From Polynucleobacter paneuropaeus (GTDB lineage: Bacteria; Pseudomonadota; Gammaproteobacteria; Burkholderiales; Burkholderiaceae), in NCBI RefSeq assembly GCF_003261235.1, contig NZ_CP030085.1, forward strand, positions 1,705,241 to 1,769,240: DNA of 64,000 bases. Reading direction: 5' to 3'. The notes beneath the pieces were generated by a model. That model had not been told where the DNA came from and ran no database searches. It saw only the letters and a list, made by a program, of their open reading frames with translations. The position numbers were made by a program, and so were the translations under genes. The number at the start of each line of letters is the position of its first letter. The first letter of the stretch is position 1. Shown here one piece after another: positions 40,025 to 51,522 of the stretch.

Positions 40025-41029
40025 TTAGCCCTTGCCCACTTTTGCTCGTGGGTGCGCTTTGTCATAGGCTTGAGCCAAATGTTGAAAATCCAAAGAGGTA
40101 TAAATCTGGGTACTGGCAATGCTGGCGTGACCCAGCATCTCTTGAACAGCCCTCAAATCCTGAGACGATTGCAAAACGTGGCTGGCGAAGCTGTGCCGCA
40201 TCATGTGGGGATGCACATGGGTTGGGAGCCCCGCTCTCATCGCTAATGTTTTAAGGCGTGCCTGGACCGTTCTTGGCGATAGGCGAGTCCCATTCGCTGA
40301 GATAAACAAGGCAATAGATTCAGTGGCATGAGGGGATGTATCACGCAGATCTCTCCAAGCCTTCAAGGAGCTCATGGCAGGTACGCCAACTGGTACTGAG
40401 CGTCGCTTACCGCCCTTGCCTAATACCGTTACTTCAGCAGCATCCCAGTCCAACCAGCCTGCTGACTCGTGTTGGCGATCCTTGCTCTGAAATACATCAA
40501 TCCCCAATAACTCTGAAAGCCGTAAGCCTGATGAGTACAGCAAATCAACCAGGGCAGCGTCTCGCATACTCTCTAGATCGTTTTTCTCTTTAGCCTCTAG
40601 TACCGCCTGATTAACCAAAGCCAAGGCCTGCTCAACTGACAACGCCTTGGGCAGGGACTTCAAACGCTTGGGCGCTTTAACATCATCGACAGGGTTAGCG
40701 GTCAGACTATGTTTTGCTGAACGTGCATCTTTTTCGGTTACCCAATCGTACCAACCTCGCCATGCGGACAGCGCCCGGGCTATGGTTCTAGAGGATTTAC
40801 CTTTGGCATGTAAGCGTCCTGCCCAAAGGCGAATGTGGGCATTGCTGACTTTGAGCAATTCGAGAGAATCTTCAATTGCAAAATTTTGCAAGATGGATAG
40901 ATCTTGGCTGTACGCTTTTAATGTATGCGGTGAAAGTTGACGTAATACATGTAACTCATGCAAATACTCTTGCACAAGCGGATGAAGCGGCGCAGATTCA
41001 ACTGCCGTTATCTTCATATGCTTTGACAC
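40025..41029 (-). CDS. xerC: Tyrosine recombinase XerC
   Basis: A 334-residue tyrosine recombinase that resolves chromosome dimers at dif with XerD. The N-terminal SAM-like core-binding domain covers about 15-105. The catalytic residues are Arg170 (SSGLRLSEL), His275 and Arg278 (HPHMMRHS), His301 (MLGHASI) and Tyr310 (TQIYTSL). An insert of about 15 residues after LLGIDVF makes it slightly longer than E. coli XerC. The start overlaps the DUF484 gene by about 32 bases (or 20 with the next Met). Confidence 0.92.
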   Translation of the reverse strand: MSKHMKITAVESAPLHPLVQEYLHELHVLRQLSPHTLKAYSQDLSILQNFAIEDSLELLKVSNAHIRLWAGRLHAKGKSSRTIARALSAWRGWYDWVTEKDARSAKHSLTANPVDDVKAPKRLKSLPKALSVEQALALVNQAVLEAKEKNDLESMRDAALVDLLYSSGLRLSELLGIDVFQSKDRQHESAGWLDWDAAEVTVLGKGGKRRSVPVGVPAMSSLKAWRDLRDTSPHATESIALFISANGTRLSPRTVQARLKTLAMRAGLPTHVHPHMMRHSFASHVLQSSQDLRAVQEMLGHASIASTQIYTSLDFQHLAQAYDKAHPRAKVGKG

Positions 41030-41672
41030 GATCTAACGCGGCTGCCGTGAGTTCTGCAATCTGCTTTAAGTAGAAGGCGCCCATATCGGCGGTAAAGCGA
41101 GTCTCATCTTTGCTGGCCAACAAAAGTACAGCAGGTGATTGAGGTGTAGATGTACTTTTGCCAATTGGTAAACCAATCGCCACCATACTTTGCCACTCTG
41201 GATCAATCGCAGTTTGGGTTGCTAATAAATCTACGCTAGCGGCTGCCAGCTCTTTTGCTGATCCACACAAGGGGGTGTCGATCCAAGGACCGAACGCAGA
41301 ATGGGGCGAGAGTAGCTGAGCACTATCGACTTCAAAAACTTCGGCTAGACCAATCGTTATCGCGCTCTCGACCTCTTCCTTCGTATTGGCGCGCATCAGC
41401 TGTAACAGCCAAGCAACTAGCGCTTGCTGGGTTTTGTCATTACGACTACCGAAATGTAGCATCTCGCTTAAGCGACGATTGAGCTCTTGATTTTGTGTAC
41501 GTAGCAAAGTCATCTGCCGCTCTTGTAAAGAGATTGCGCGATCTTCGTGAGGATGTTTGAGACGAATCTCGTTCAATAGATTGGCATAACGTTCAAAGAA
41601 ACCCGGGGTTGCTCGCAACCACTCTGCCACCAGCTCTTCTTGCTCAGCTTGTTTCGCATCAATTACGCTCAT
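40998..41672 (-). CDS. DUF484 family protein
   Basis: A 224-residue protein of the DUF484 (GAF-like) family. The N-terminal VAEWLRATPGFFERYANLLNEI and ISLQERQMTLLRTQNQELNRRL are characteristic, followed by a coiled coil and a GAF-like alpha/beta domain with [17 protein letters not shown] at the end. The function is unknown. Genes of this family lie just upstream of xerC in many proteobacteria, as here. Confidence 0.85.
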   Translation of the reverse strand: MSVIDAKQAEQEELVAEWLRATPGFFERYANLLNEIRLKHPHEDRAISLQERQMTLLRTQNQELNRRLSEMLHFGSRNDKTQQALVAWLLQLMRANTKEEVESAITIGLAEVFEVDSAQLLSPHSAFGPWIDTPLCGSAKELAAASVDLLATQTAIDPEWQSMVAIGLPIGKSTSTPQSPAVLLLASKDETRFTADMGAFYLKQIAELTAAALDRVKAYEDNGS

Positions 41673-41695
41673 GAATCAATCTCTCTATTTAATCT

Positions 41696-43168
41696 TTAGC
41701 TTAACTTCTTACGTAGCAGTTCATTTACTTGCCCGGGATTGGCTTTACCCTGTGAAGCTTTCATGATTTGGCCAACCAAGGCATTGAATGCTTTTTCTTT
41801 ACCCGAACGGAACTCTTCAACCGATTTTTGATTGGCTGCTAAGACCGCATCGATGATTGTCTCCAAGGCGCCACTATCACTGATTTGTTTTAGGCCCTTA
41901 GCATCAATAATTTGATCAACCGTGCTAATGGATTTTCCAGATAGCGCCTCTTCCCACAGAATCGCAAAAATATCTTTCGCAATCTTGTTTGAAATACTGC
42001 CGTCAGCAACCCGTTGTAATAAGGGGGCAAGTTGGGCGGCCTGCAGAGGCGAAGCAGCAGCAGAGATGCCAGACCGATTTAGTGAAGAGGCAAATTCACC
42101 AGCAATCAAATTGGCCGCAGCCTTAGCAAGTGGCTTGCCGGTTATTGCTAATAAGGCATCAAATAATTTAGCAGTATCGCGATCTTGTGTCAGGAGTTGG
42201 ACATCATAGGCGCTCAAACCATACTCGCTTTGCCATTGCTGACGTAGTTGAGCGGGTAATGCTGGCATCGTTTCACGGACAGCAGTAATCCACGCATCAT
42301 CAATTACTACTGGCAATAAATCAGGATCGGGGAAGTAGCGGTAATCATTAGCATCTTCTTTACTACGCATGCTACGAGTCTCACCACGATCGGGATCATA
42401 AAGACGCGTCTCTTGGACCACAGTGCCGCCATCTTCAATCAACTCAATTTGGCGACGAATCTCATACTGAATAGCTTCCTCTAAAAACCGGAAAGAGTTG
42501 AGATTTTTAATTTCGCAACGTGTACCAAATTCTTTTTGACCCATTGGGCGAACAGAAACGTTGGCATCGCAACGGAATGAACCCTCTTGCATATTGCCAT
42601 CACATACACCTAACCACACTACCAAACTATGTAGGGTTTTGGCATACGCTACAGCCTCTGCAGCACTCCGCATCACGGGCTCAGTGACAATTTCCAATAA
42701 AGGGGTGCCTGCACGATTGAGGTCGATGCCGCTAGAAGCTTCGCCATGAGGACCAATGAAGCCTTCTTCATGAACTGACTTGCCAGCATCTTCCTCAAGA
42801 TGTGCGCGGGTTAATTCAATCACCGTGATTTCATCGCCTACTAAGATTTCTAAACTGCCGCCCAAGACTACCGGAATTTCATACTGACTAATTTGGTAAC
42901 CCTTAGGCAGATCAGGATAGAAATAATTTTTACGGGCAAAGATACTGGTGGGCGCAATCTTGGCTCCGATCGACAAACCAAATCGAATAGCATGCTCCAC
43001 TGCGGCGCGATTCAGAACGGGCAACACACCAGGCAAAGCCAGATCAACCGGACAAGCTTGCGTATTGGGCCCCGCACCAAAGCGCGTGCTTGCACCACTA
43101 AAAATTTTGGATTGGGTTTGCAGCTGCGTGTGGGTTTCTAGCCCGATGACTACCTCCCATTGCATCAT
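41696..43168 (-). CDS. gatB: Aspartyl/glutamyl-tRNA amidotransferase subunit B
   Basis: A 490-residue GatB, the kinase and tRNA-binding subunit of GatCAB. It starts [18 protein letters not shown], carries the zinc/ATP region [15 protein letters not shown] and [16 protein letters not shown], and ends with the YqeY-like tail domain (about 345-490). It overlaps gatA by 4 bases. With GatA and GatC it converts Asp-tRNA-Asn and/or Glu-tRNA-Gln to the amide form. Confidence 0.96.
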   Translation of the reverse strand: MMQWEVVIGLETHTQLQTQSKIFSGASTRFGAGPNTQACPVDLALPGVLPVLNRAAVEHAIRFGLSIGAKIAPTSIFARKNYFYPDLPKGYQISQYEIPVVLGGSLEILVGDEITVIELTRAHLEEDAGKSVHEEGFIGPHGEASSGIDLNRAGTPLLEIVTEPVMRSAAEAVAYAKTLHSLVVWLGVCDGNMQEGSFRCDANVSVRPMGQKEFGTRCEIKNLNSFRFLEEAIQYEIRRQIELIEDGGTVVQETRLYDPDRGETRSMRSKEDANDYRYFPDPDLLPVVIDDAWITAVRETMPALPAQLRQQWQSEYGLSAYDVQLLTQDRDTAKLFDALLAITGKPLAKAAANLIAGEFASSLNRSGISAAASPLQAAQLAPLLQRVADGSISNKIAKDIFAILWEEALSGKSISTVDQIIDAKGLKQISDSGALETIIDAVLAANQKSVEEFRSGKEKAFNALVGQIMKASQGKANPGQVNELLRKKLS

Positions 43169-44682
43169 GCCACCTCGCCTGCTTGACGCAAATGCCAGTC
43201 ACTGGCTTGCTGATACTGATGTGCAACTTGTAATAACTTGCCTTCAGAAAAATAATTGCCGATTAATTGCATACCGATTGGTAAGTTTTTTGAATTAAAT
43301 CCGCAGGGCGCACTCATCGCAGGTAAGCCCGCTAAGTTGGCTGACAAGGTATAAATATCTTCCAGGTACATCTGCAGTGGATCTTTTGACTTATCGCCCA
43401 GACGCCAAGCTACATCAGGTGCAACGGGGCCAAGAATGACATCACAATTTTGGAACGCAGTCTGAAAGTCAGCGGCAATAATGCGGCGAATCTTTTGGGC
43501 TTGTAAATAATACGCATCGTAATAGCCATGAGACAGAACGTAAGTACCAATCAAGATGCGGCGTTTAACCTCGGCACCAAAACCTTCGGTACGGGATTTT
43601 TTATACATGTCATTCAAATCGCGATACTCATTAGCACGGTAACCATAACGCACACCATCAAAGCGACTTAAATTGCTTGAAGCTTCAGCGGGCGCCAGAA
43701 CGTAATAGACCGGAATAGAAAGCTTGGTCTTTGGCAGGCTTACCTCCACAATCTGCGCGCCCAAGCCTTCTAATAATTTTGCAGCTGCGTGAACAGATTT
43801 AGCAACTTCTTCAGATAAGCCTTCTGCAAAAAATTCTTTTGGCATACCAATGCGCAAACCTTCCAGAGGTTTTGCAGAATTTGAATTTCCTTCGTGCCAT
43901 GGCTGATTGAGATAGCGTGAATAATCTTCACCAGAATCTGCTAAAGAAGTTGAGTCACGTGGATCGTGGGAAGACATGGCAGATAACAACAAAGCGCAAT
44001 CTTCAGCGCTTTTACCCATGGGTCCAGCTTGATCTAAAGATGATGCATAGGCGATCATGCCGTAGCGAGATACACGGCCGTAACTTGGCTTAATCCCGGT
44101 CAGCCCACAGAACGCAGCAGGTTGGCGAATGGATCCACCAGTATCAGTTCCAGTGGCAATTGGCGCCAAGCCTGCCGCTACTGCAGCTGCTGAGCCGCCC
44201 GATGAGCCACCCGCAACATAATCTGTATTCCAGGGGTTTAACACTGGACCATAAGCAGAGTTTTCATTGGAAGAGCCCATCGCAAACTCGTCCATATTGG
44301 TTTTGCCTAGGCAAACCATTCCAGCCCCATGGCTATTAGCCTCGTCTGGCATACCCAAATTGGCCACCACCGTTGCGTCGAAAGGACTTTGATAGTTCTC
44401 TAACATTTTTGATGCTGCAGTGGATTTCCAGCCCCGCGTTACAAAAACGTCTTTATGTGCAATCGGGATGCCAGTTAATTTGCCTGCCTTACCTGTGGCC
44501 CTTAAGGCATCGGCCTGGGCAGCCTGCACCAGACTGAGATCGGGATTAACGTCCAGATAAGCGTTGAATACTTCACCCGCTGCAATGCGGTCTAAAAAGT
44601 ACTGGGTTAACTCAACGCTGGAGACCTGTTTAGCCTCCAGAGCCTTTGCCAGTAGGGTGATCGGGGTTTTATGCCAACTCAT
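43165..44682 (-). CDS. gatA: Aspartyl/glutamyl-tRNA amidotransferase subunit A
   Basis: A 505-residue amidase-signature protein that hydrolyses glutamine and passes ammonia to GatB. The catalytic Ser-cisSer-Lys set is visible as Lys77 (IAHKDVF), Ser160 in [14 protein letters not shown] and the nucleophile Ser184 ([11 protein letters not shown]). The length is normal. Both ends overlap neighbours by 4 bases (gatC upstream, gatB downstream). Confidence 0.96.
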   Translation of the reverse strand: MSWHKTPITLLAKALEAKQVSSVELTQYFLDRIAAGEVFNAYLDVNPDLSLVQAAQADALRATGKAGKLTGIPIAHKDVFVTRGWKSTAASKMLENYQSPFDATVVANLGMPDEANSHGAGMVCLGKTNMDEFAMGSSNENSAYGPVLNPWNTDYVAGGSSGGSAAAVAAGLAPIATGTDTGGSIRQPAAFCGLTGIKPSYGRVSRYGMIAYASSLDQAGPMGKSAEDCALLLSAMSSHDPRDSTSLADSGEDYSRYLNQPWHEGNSNSAKPLEGLRIGMPKEFFAEGLSEEVAKSVHAAAKLLEGLGAQIVEVSLPKTKLSIPVYYVLAPAEASSNLSRFDGVRYGYRANEYRDLNDMYKKSRTEGFGAEVKRRILIGTYVLSHGYYDAYYLQAQKIRRIIAADFQTAFQNCDVILGPVAPDVAWRLGDKSKDPLQMYLEDIYTLSANLAGLPAMSAPCGFNSKNLPIGMQLIGNYFSEGKLLQVAHQYQQASDWHLRQAGEVA

Positions 44683-44972
44683 TCAATTACCTTAGGCACC
44701 AAGAAATAACCATCTTGCTCCGCCGGGGCAGAAAGCATATTTTCAGCCCGATGGTCAGATTCGGTGACCTGATCCGCCCTCAGTGGCTGGGCTAGTTGAC
44801 GCAAAAAGAGAATGGGGTGGGCCAAAGGCTCAAGCCCCGTGGTATCTACCGCCTGCATCTCTTCCACCAGAGAAAAAACCGCCTGTAACTGGGGTAAAAT
44901 TGCCTGAGCTTCTGCGGGATTTAATTCCAATCTAGATAAGTGCGCAATGCGCTGAACATCGTCAAGTTTCAT
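44679..44972 (-). CDS. gatC: Aspartyl/glutamyl-tRNA amidotransferase subunit C
   Basis: A 97-residue GatC, the strap that holds GatA and GatB together. [17 protein letters not shown] near the N-terminus, [12 protein letters not shown] in the middle and [10 protein letters not shown] at the end are typical. It is the first gene of gatCAB, divergent from mreB with 61 bases between them that must hold both promoters. Confidence 0.94.
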   Translation of the reverse strand: MKLDDVQRIAHLSRLELNPAEAQAILPQLQAVFSLVEEMQAVDTTGLEPLAHPILFLRQLAQPLRADQVTESDHRAENMLSAPAEQDGYFLVPKVIE

Positions 44973-45009
44973 GAGGCGCTAGAGTATCATTCCTATATAT
45001 ATTTATTAA

Positions 45010-46077
<1,068 letters not shown>

Positions 46078-46101
46078 ACGCTTTTCACATCGACCAGTGC
46101 A

Positions 46102-47040
46102 TTGCAATATAGCGCTCCACCTCTTTTTCGACAGGGCATTCCGGCCTTAGTCAAATTGATTGTCTGTCTTTCAATCAGTATTGCTCTGATGCTGATTGAT
46201 TACCGATTCAAAACACTGGATCCAATTCGCAACAACGTCAATTGGGTTTTGCGTCCACTGGAATACCTCATGCTGACGCCGCGTAATGTGTATCAAGCCA
46301 GTACAGAGTATTTCACGACTCGCAGCACGCTTGAACAAGAGAATCAAATCTTCAAAGCACGTCAGGCAGAGCTAGCCTTGCTCGCTAATCAATCTGAGTT
46401 TTTGTTGATTGAGAATCAAAATCTTCGTCAGTTAATGGATTTACAAAAACAAGTGGGGTTCAAAACACTTCCTGTTGAAATTCTTTTTAATCCACCCAAT
46501 CCTATTTCTCAACGCGTCGTCATTAATCGCGGGAATGATGATGGGCTTAAGCTTGGCAACCCAATTGCCAATGATGCTGGCATTCTGGGTCAGGTAGTGC
46601 GCTTGTATGACCACTCCGCCGAAGTTTCACTCTTGGAAGATCGTGACTTTGCTGTACCAGTGCAAGTAGCTCGTAATGGCTTACGGGCTGCTGTGTTTGG
46701 CGCTGGCCGTGGAAACTCTCTAGAGCTTCGTTACTTGCCCGTTGCGAGCGATTTAGAAGTGGGTGACATCTTGATTACTTCTGGTATCGATGGGGTATAT
46801 CCTCCCGGCTATGCTGTTGCAGTTATCAGTCGCATTGAGCGCAATGTAGACAAGAACTCATCGAATGTCTTTTGCGTACCAATTGCTGCTGTTAATCGCT
46901 ATCGTCAAGCGCTGGCCTTTCTATATGATCCCCAGTGGGATGCAAAAGCCCCTGCTCTAAATAGCAAGTTTGGAAGCAGCACAGCAACGCCGAATTCTGC
47001 ACCGGGACGCCGGCAAACCCGCTCTAGAGGTATGCAATGA
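46102..47040 (+). CDS. mreC: Rod shape-determining protein MreC
   Basis: A 312-residue bitopic protein with one membrane helix (about 17-33), a coiled coil (about 72-105, with ENQIFKARQAEL and ENQNLRQLMDLQ) and the periplasmic beta-barrel domain with VVINRGNDDGLKLGNP and GILGQVVRL. It starts with TTG at 46102 since no ATG or GTG fits in frame. It links MreB to the penicillin-binding proteins. It overlaps mreD by 4 bases. Confidence 0.94.
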   Translation: MQYSAPPLFRQGIPALVKLIVCLSISIALMLIDYRFKTLDPIRNNVNWVLRPLEYLMLTPRNVYQASTEYFTTRSTLEQENQIFKARQAELALLANQSEFLLIENQNLRQLMDLQKQVGFKTLPVEILFNPPNPISQRVVINRGNDDGLKLGNPIANDAGILGQVVRLYDHSAEVSLLEDRDFAVPVQVARNGLRAAVFGAGRGNSLELRYLPVASDLEVGDILITSGIDGVYPPGYAVAVISRIERNVDKNSSNVFCVPIAAVNRYRQALAFLYDPQWDAKAPALNSKFGSSTATPNSAPGRRQTRSRGMQ

Positions 47041-47561
47041 TCGACCTTGAAAGTGGCTACATTCTGCGACCGGTTAATCCGGTTTTTATCTACTTCAGCT
47101 TGTTTTGCGCCCTGTTGCTCAACCTGCTTCCCATTGGCAACTATGGTTGGGTGCCTGACTGGCTGATCGTTTGTATTATTTTCTGGAATATTCATCAACA
47201 CCGTTATATCGGTGTGACTTGGGCATTTATCTTTGGCCTACTCATGGATGTTCATAACTCTGATTTACTAGGCTTACATGCCTTTAGCTATGCGTTAGTC
47301 GCCTATATTGCGATCGCCTGGCAAAAGCGGATTGTGGCCCTAAGCGTGGCATCTCAAGCACTCCATCTCTTGCCGATTTTTTTGCTAGTGGCCTTGTTTC
47401 CTTTACTTATGCATTGGATCTTGAGCGGTGAGATTATTTGGTGGGCCCTGACTGGGGCTATCCAAGCATTTATTGAAGCCTTGCTGTGGCCACTCGCAAC
47501 CCGTATTCTGCTTGCACCTCAGCGCAGACCGATAGATGTAGATCACACTCGGCCACTATAA
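47037..47561 (+). CDS. mreD: Rod shape-determining protein MreD
   Basis: A 174-residue integral membrane protein with about five or six helices. The block VPDWLIVCIIFWNIHQHRYIG followed by GLLMDVHNSDLLGLHAFSYA is characteristic of MreD. It belongs to the elongasome. Nine bases separate it from mrdA. Confidence 0.92.
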   Translation: MIDLESGYILRPVNPVFIYFSLFCALLLNLLPIGNYGWVPDWLIVCIIFWNIHQHRYIGVTWAFIFGLLMDVHNSDLLGLHAFSYALVAYIAIAWQKRIVALSVASQALHLLPIFLLVALFPLLMHWILSGEIIWWALTGAIQAFIEALLWPLATRILLAPQRRPIDVDHTRPL

Positions 47562-47569
47562 GAAGCTGC

Positions 47570-49477
47570 ATGGTTTCTTTCAAAAAACCCAATCTCGATT
47601 CATTTCAAAAGCGCATTCATATTGCGACTTTGTTTGTGACAGTTTGTTTTTTGCTATTAGCTACTCGATTAGTTTGGTTGCAACTGATTCAACATGGCAG
47701 ATACTCACTACTTGCTGAAAATAACCGAATTGCTTTAGTACCGGCACCAGCCAATCGTGGCCTTGTCATTGATCGCTCAGGAATTGTGATTGGCCGAAAC
47801 TACTCAGCACTCACACTTGAAGTCAATGCAGAGGAAGTGAAAGGTAATGTTGATGAGTTAATTAATCAATTATCTGAAGTGATCCAGATTTCTCCACGCG
47901 ATCGTCGCAACTTCAAGCGCTCACTTGAAGACTCTCGCAATATGGGTACCTTTCCCTTGCGATCTATGCTCAATGAGAATGAGACGGCCCGCTTTATGGC
48001 TAATCGTTATCGTTTTCCAGGTGTGGATATTCGTGCACGTAGTTTTCGTGAGTATCCGTATAACGAATTAGCCTCTCATTTAATTGGTTATATTGGGCGT
48101 GTCTCGCAAAAAGATAAAGAACGGATGCAAGCTGAGATCGGCGATGCCAAAGCAGATGATCCCGATGCACTACAAACTTCCTTCTTACCAGGCATTCAAT
48201 ATGTTGGAAAGATTGGCTTAGAACAAAAGTATGAAGGCGTTTTGCGCGGGGTTCCGGGTTACGATCAAGTTGAAATTACTGCGGGCGGTAGGCCAGTTCG
48301 TACCTTATCTAGTTCGCCCTCTATTCCAGGAAAAAATATTGTTCTATCGGTCGATATCAAGTTGCAATACTTGGTTGAGCAGCTCTATGGCAATTTCCGG
48401 GGTGCATTTGTGGCGATCGAACCACAAACGGGTGACGTCTTGGCTTTTGTCTCAAAGCCCAATTTCAATCCCAATGACTTTGTTGAAGGAATTGATGCAG
48501 TCACCTGGAAAGAGCTTAATGACTCTCCATCTAAGCCCCTCTATAACCGCCCCTTAAAGGGAATTTATCCGCCTGGGTCAACCTATAAACCCTTCATGGC
48601 TTTAGCAGCACTAGAGAATAAAAAACGTACGCCCTCACAAACCATTTTTGATCCAGGTTATTTTGATTTTGGTAACCATACCTTCCGCGACGATAAAAAT
48701 GGTGGTCATGGTACGGTGGATATGCAAAAGTCGATCGTTGAATCTTGCGATACCTACTACTACATGCTCGCACGCGATATGGGCGTAGATATGATTGCGA
48801 AGTTTATGAAGCCACTGGGCTTTGGGCAAATCACCGGCATCGATCTAGAAGGCGAAGCTAGAGGCGTATTACCTTCTACGGATTGGAAAAAAAACACCTT
48901 CAAAAAACCAGAGCAACAGAAATGGTATGAAGGCGAAACGATTTCTTTGGGTATTGGACAAGGCTATAACGCATTCACGATTTTGCAATTGGCACATGCA
49001 ATCGCTAACGTTGCCAATAATGGCGTAGTCATGAAACCCCATTTAGTCAAAGCGATTGAAGATCCCTTTACACGTCATCGTGAGCTCACAACACCCAAGG
49101 AAAGTTATCGGATCGATCTCAATCCAGAAAATATTGCCGTCATCAAAAATGCCATGATTGAAGTAAATCGCTCTGGTACCTCTGCGGCAGCATTTCAGGG
49201 GGCCGGTTATGTTGCAGGCGGGAAGACGGGAACGGCACAAGTGTTTAGTCTGAATTCAAAAGAGTACAAACATGGTGCTACCGCTGAATTCTTAAGAGAT
49301 CATGCTTTGTTCATCGCTTTTGCTCCCGCTGACAAGCCTACGATTGTGATTGCGATGGTGGTAGAGAATGCGGGCTTTGGTGCGCAGTACGCTGCTCCCA
49401 TCGCACGCAAAGCACTCGATTACTACATTGATGGCAAATGGCCTAAAGAGGTTCCCGAATGGAAAAGAGCCCCCTAA
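47570..49477 (+). CDS. mrdA: Penicillin-binding protein 2 (peptidoglycan transpeptidase)
   Basis: A 635-residue class B PBP. A short cytoplasmic tail and membrane helix (about 18-38) precede the dimerisation domain and the transpeptidase with Ser337-Thr-Tyr-Lys340 (PPGSTYKPF), Ser392-Cys-Asp394 and Lys551-Thr-Gly553 (GGKTGTAQVF). It cross-links lateral wall peptidoglycan with RodA. The ATG at 47570 is preferred over an upstream in-frame ATG inside mreD, as it gives the normal N-terminus and has AGAAG before it. It overlaps rodA by 19 bases. Confidence 0.95.
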   Translation: MVSFKKPNLDSFQKRIHIATLFVTVCFLLLATRLVWLQLIQHGRYSLLAENNRIALVPAPANRGLVIDRSGIVIGRNYSALTLEVNAEEVKGNVDELINQLSEVIQISPRDRRNFKRSLEDSRNMGTFPLRSMLNENETARFMANRYRFPGVDIRARSFREYPYNELASHLIGYIGRVSQKDKERMQAEIGDAKADDPDALQTSFLPGIQYVGKIGLEQKYEGVLRGVPGYDQVEITAGGRPVRTLSSSPSIPGKNIVLSVDIKLQYLVEQLYGNFRGAFVAIEPQTGDVLAFVSKPNFNPNDFVEGIDAVTWKELNDSPSKPLYNRPLKGIYPPGSTYKPFMALAALENKKRTPSQTIFDPGYFDFGNHTFRDDKNGGHGTVDMQKSIVESCDTYYYMLARDMGVDMIAKFMKPLGFGQITGIDLEGEARGVLPSTDWKKNTFKKPEQQKWYEGETISLGIGQGYNAFTILQLAHAIANVANNGVVMKPHLVKAIEDPFTRHRELTTPKESYRIDLNPENIAVIKNAMIEVNRSGTSAAAFQGAGYVAGGKTGTAQVFSLNSKEYKHGATAEFLRDHALFIAFAPADKPTIVIAMVVENAGFGAQYAAPIARKALDYYIDGKWPKEVPEWKRAP

Positions 49478-50610
49478 AAAAGATCCGCATCCTCTTAGCG
49501 CGTTTTACCTCTGGGCTTGATCAGCGGCTGAGCTTGATCTTGCTCTGCCTGGCGATCGTTGGCTTTTGTACTTTCTTATCGGCTAGCCAGGCTACTCCCG
49601 TTAGCATCGAAGATGAGTTGCGTAATTTGGCGCTCTCTTTTGTGGTGATGTGGATCGTTTCACGCATTCCACCAAAATGGCTAGAGCTGGCAGCTGTATG
49701 GATTTACGGCTTTGGTGTTGCGCTCTTAGTAGCAGTGGCTGCATTTGGCTTAATTAAAAAGGGTGCGAGGCGCTGGCTCAATATCGGTGTAGTGATTCAG
49801 CCCTCTGAGATTATGAAAATTGCTATGCCACTAATGTTGGCTTGGTATTTTCAAAAAAGAGAAGGCATTCAAAAAAGTTGGGATTATGGGATTGCAGCTG
49901 TGATTCTGGCGATCCCTGTTTTTTTAATTGCTCGTCAGCCTGATCTTGGTACTGCACTATTAGTTACCGCCGCAGGAATGTACGTCATTATTTTGGCAGG
50001 GCTGCCTTGGAAATGGATTCTACCGTTTGTAGGCGTGGGCTTTTTTGGAATTGTCTTGATCGTTATTTTCGGCAATACGATTTGCACTCCCGATATTGCC
50101 TGGCCCTTTGTACATGACTATCAAAAACATCGCATTTGCACTCTGCTTGACCCAAGCAGTGATCCTTTGGGCAAAGGATTTCACACCATTCAATCCATGA
50201 TTGCGATTGGCTCAGGCGGGCTGCTTGGTAAGGGCTGGTTTCAGGGGACGCAAGCGCATCTAGAATTTATTCCCGAGAAACATACCGACTTTGTATTTGC
50301 AGTCTTCTCTGAAGAATTTGGCTTGCTTGGTAATTTGATCCTACTGGCCCTTTTCTTTGCTCTCATTAAAAGAGGGCTAGCAATCTCGGCGGGGGCACCT
50401 AATCTATTTACTAGACTGCTGGGCGCCTCGGTAACGATGATTTTCTTCACCTATGCCTTTGTCAATATTGGCATGGTCAGCGGTTTATTGCCTGTCGTTG
50501 GCGTACCACTTCCCTTTATCAGCTATGGCGGTACGGCATTAGTGACGCTTGGATTTGGTGCTGGCATTTTGATGAGTATTCATCGACATCGTCGCCTGGT
50601 GCAGAGCTAA
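49459..50610 (+). CDS. rodA: Peptidoglycan glycosyltransferase RodA
   Basis: A 383-residue SEDS-family polymerase with about ten membrane helices. Conserved segments are GARRWLNIGVVIQPSEIMKIA, RQPDLGTALLVTAAG, the loop Asp in ARQPDLG and the C-terminal LPVVGVPLPFISYGGTALVTLG. It polymerises lipid II along the cell side wall with PBP2. Last gene of the rod-shape operon, followed directly by a strong terminator. Confidence 0.96.
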   Translation: MEKSPLKKIRILLARFTSGLDQRLSLILLCLAIVGFCTFLSASQATPVSIEDELRNLALSFVVMWIVSRIPPKWLELAAVWIYGFGVALLVAVAAFGLIKKGARRWLNIGVVIQPSEIMKIAMPLMLAWYFQKREGIQKSWDYGIAAVILAIPVFLIARQPDLGTALLVTAAGMYVIILAGLPWKWILPFVGVGFFGIVLIVIFGNTICTPDIAWPFVHDYQKHRICTLLDPSSDPLGKGFHTIQSMIAIGSGGLLGKGWFQGTQAHLEFIPEKHTDFVFAVFSEEFGLLGNLILLALFFALIKRGLAISAGAPNLFTRLLGASVTMIFFTYAFVNIGMVSGLLPVVGVPLPFISYGGTALVTLGFGAGILMSIHRHRRLVQS

Positions 50611-50611
50611 T

Positions 50612-50639
50612 AAAAAAGCCCGGAGAACCGGGCTTTTTT
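50612..50639 (+). terminator. Intrinsic terminator between rodA and hupB
   Basis: A 12-bp perfect stem AAAAAAGCCCGG / CCGGGCTTTTTT with a 4-base AGAA loop starts right after the rodA stop. GC-rich core plus a T-run on one side and an A-run on the other make it work in both directions, ending the mre/rod operon and the convergent hupB. Confidence 0.92.
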
Positions 50640-50653
50640 CACATAAGTGCAAA

Positions 50654-50938
50654 TTACTTCTTACGCTTATTTACTGAATCTTTAAATGCTTTACCAGCAG
50701 AGAACTTTACAGTTTTCGCAGCAGCAATTTTGAGTGGCTCACCAGTTTTTGGATTGCGGCCCATACGTGCAGCACGTTTGCCAGAAGAGAATGTACCGAA
50801 ACCGATCAACTGAACTGAGTCAGCCTTAGCAACAGCTTTAATGATGTGCTCAATAGCAGAATTTAATGCAAATTCAGCTTTGGCTTTTGAGATCTCAGCA
50901 TCGTCAGCAATCGCTGCGATTAGTTCTGCTTTGTTCAA
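50654..50938 (-). CDS. hupB: HU family DNA-binding protein
   Basis: A 94-residue histone-like protein with the HU signature [21 protein letters not shown] (split here by the conserved beta arms) and a normal helical N-terminus [18 protein letters not shown]. It bends and compacts DNA. The start is a TTG with AAGGAG at ideal distance. It is transcribed towards the rodA terminator, which it shares. Confidence 0.93.
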   Translation of the reverse strand: MNKAELIAAIADDAEISKAKAEFALNSAIEHIIKAVAKADSVQLIGFGTFSSGKRAARMGRNPKTGEPLKIAAAKTVKFSAGKAFKDSVNKRKK

Positions 50939-51015
50939 GTGAAGCTCCTTATTAATATTGATGTCGGCGCAGATTGCGCTCTCATGATTTTAACCATAAA
51001 AAATTACAAAAATAA

Positions 51016-51039
51016 AGTAAAACTAAAATAGTTTTTACT
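51016..51039 (-). terminator. Probable AT-rich terminator of the small membrane-protein gene
   Basis: On the minus strand, AGTAAAAAC and GTTTTACT form a stem with a 7-base loop, followed by TTATTTTTG and further T-runs. It sits at the stop of the gene read into it. The stem is AT-only except its ends, so it should be weak. Confidence 0.45.
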
Positions 51040-51400
51040 CTTGAAGAACGTCTACTCCTGAAACAAAATATTCCGTCTCACCAAAACAGCTGGTTGGTAA
51101 ACCGATGTGTTGTTCATATTTCACGACCACTTTATTGCCTAGATTAGCATTCAATTTTTGGGCAACTGCTTCATCACGCACCGTAAAGAAGAATTTTTCA
51201 GCAATCGTTCCAGGCATCGACACCATGGCGAGCTCTCCCTCCCATGTTTTACAAATAAAGCCTTTTTTGGAGAATTTCTGGACATATCCAGCTCTCTCGC
51301 CAGTGGCATAAGCCCAATTGAGCATTGCCCAAGTGTAGGCAGAAAGGCCTACCAACCCTATTAAAACAAGGCTTAAGAGCCATTTAATGAATCGTTTCAT
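51035..51400 (-). CDS. Conserved membrane-anchored protein of unknown function
   Basis: A 121-residue protein with an N-terminal membrane helix (MKRFIKWLLSLVLIGLVGLS, about 4-24) and a small outside domain containing SEGERAGYVQKFSKKG-like and CKTWEGELAMVSMPG segments and a second Cys in PTSCFGETEYF. No catalytic motif is seen. From memory, similar Burkholderiales proteins are sometimes labelled 6-phosphogluconate dehydrogenase, which nothing in this sequence supports. ATG 51400 has AAGGAAA upstream and puts the helix at the N-terminus; a longer frame to 51484 looks unconserved. Confidence 0.7.
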   Translation of the reverse strand: MKRFIKWLLSLVLIGLVGLSAYTWAMLNWAYATGERAGYVQKFSKKGFICKTWEGELAMVSMPGTIAEKFFFTVRDEAVAQKLNANLGNKVVVKYEQHIGLPTSCFGETEYFVSGVDVLQE

Positions 51401-51522
51401 TTTGCCATTTCCTTTGCCAGTCCCAATAAGCCCTAATTTGAGCATACTCAATGAAGAAATAGATGAATAGTTTGGATTAGGCAAATTAAAATGAATAAAT
51501 CCACATAAATCAGCCCAATCTC

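Noticed and set aside
40025..41029. Tyrosine recombinase as sign of a mobile element or integron
   Set aside because: Context (DUF484 upstream, housekeeping genes around) and full XerC motifs show it is the chromosomal dimer-resolution enzyme; no att-like repeats were seen.
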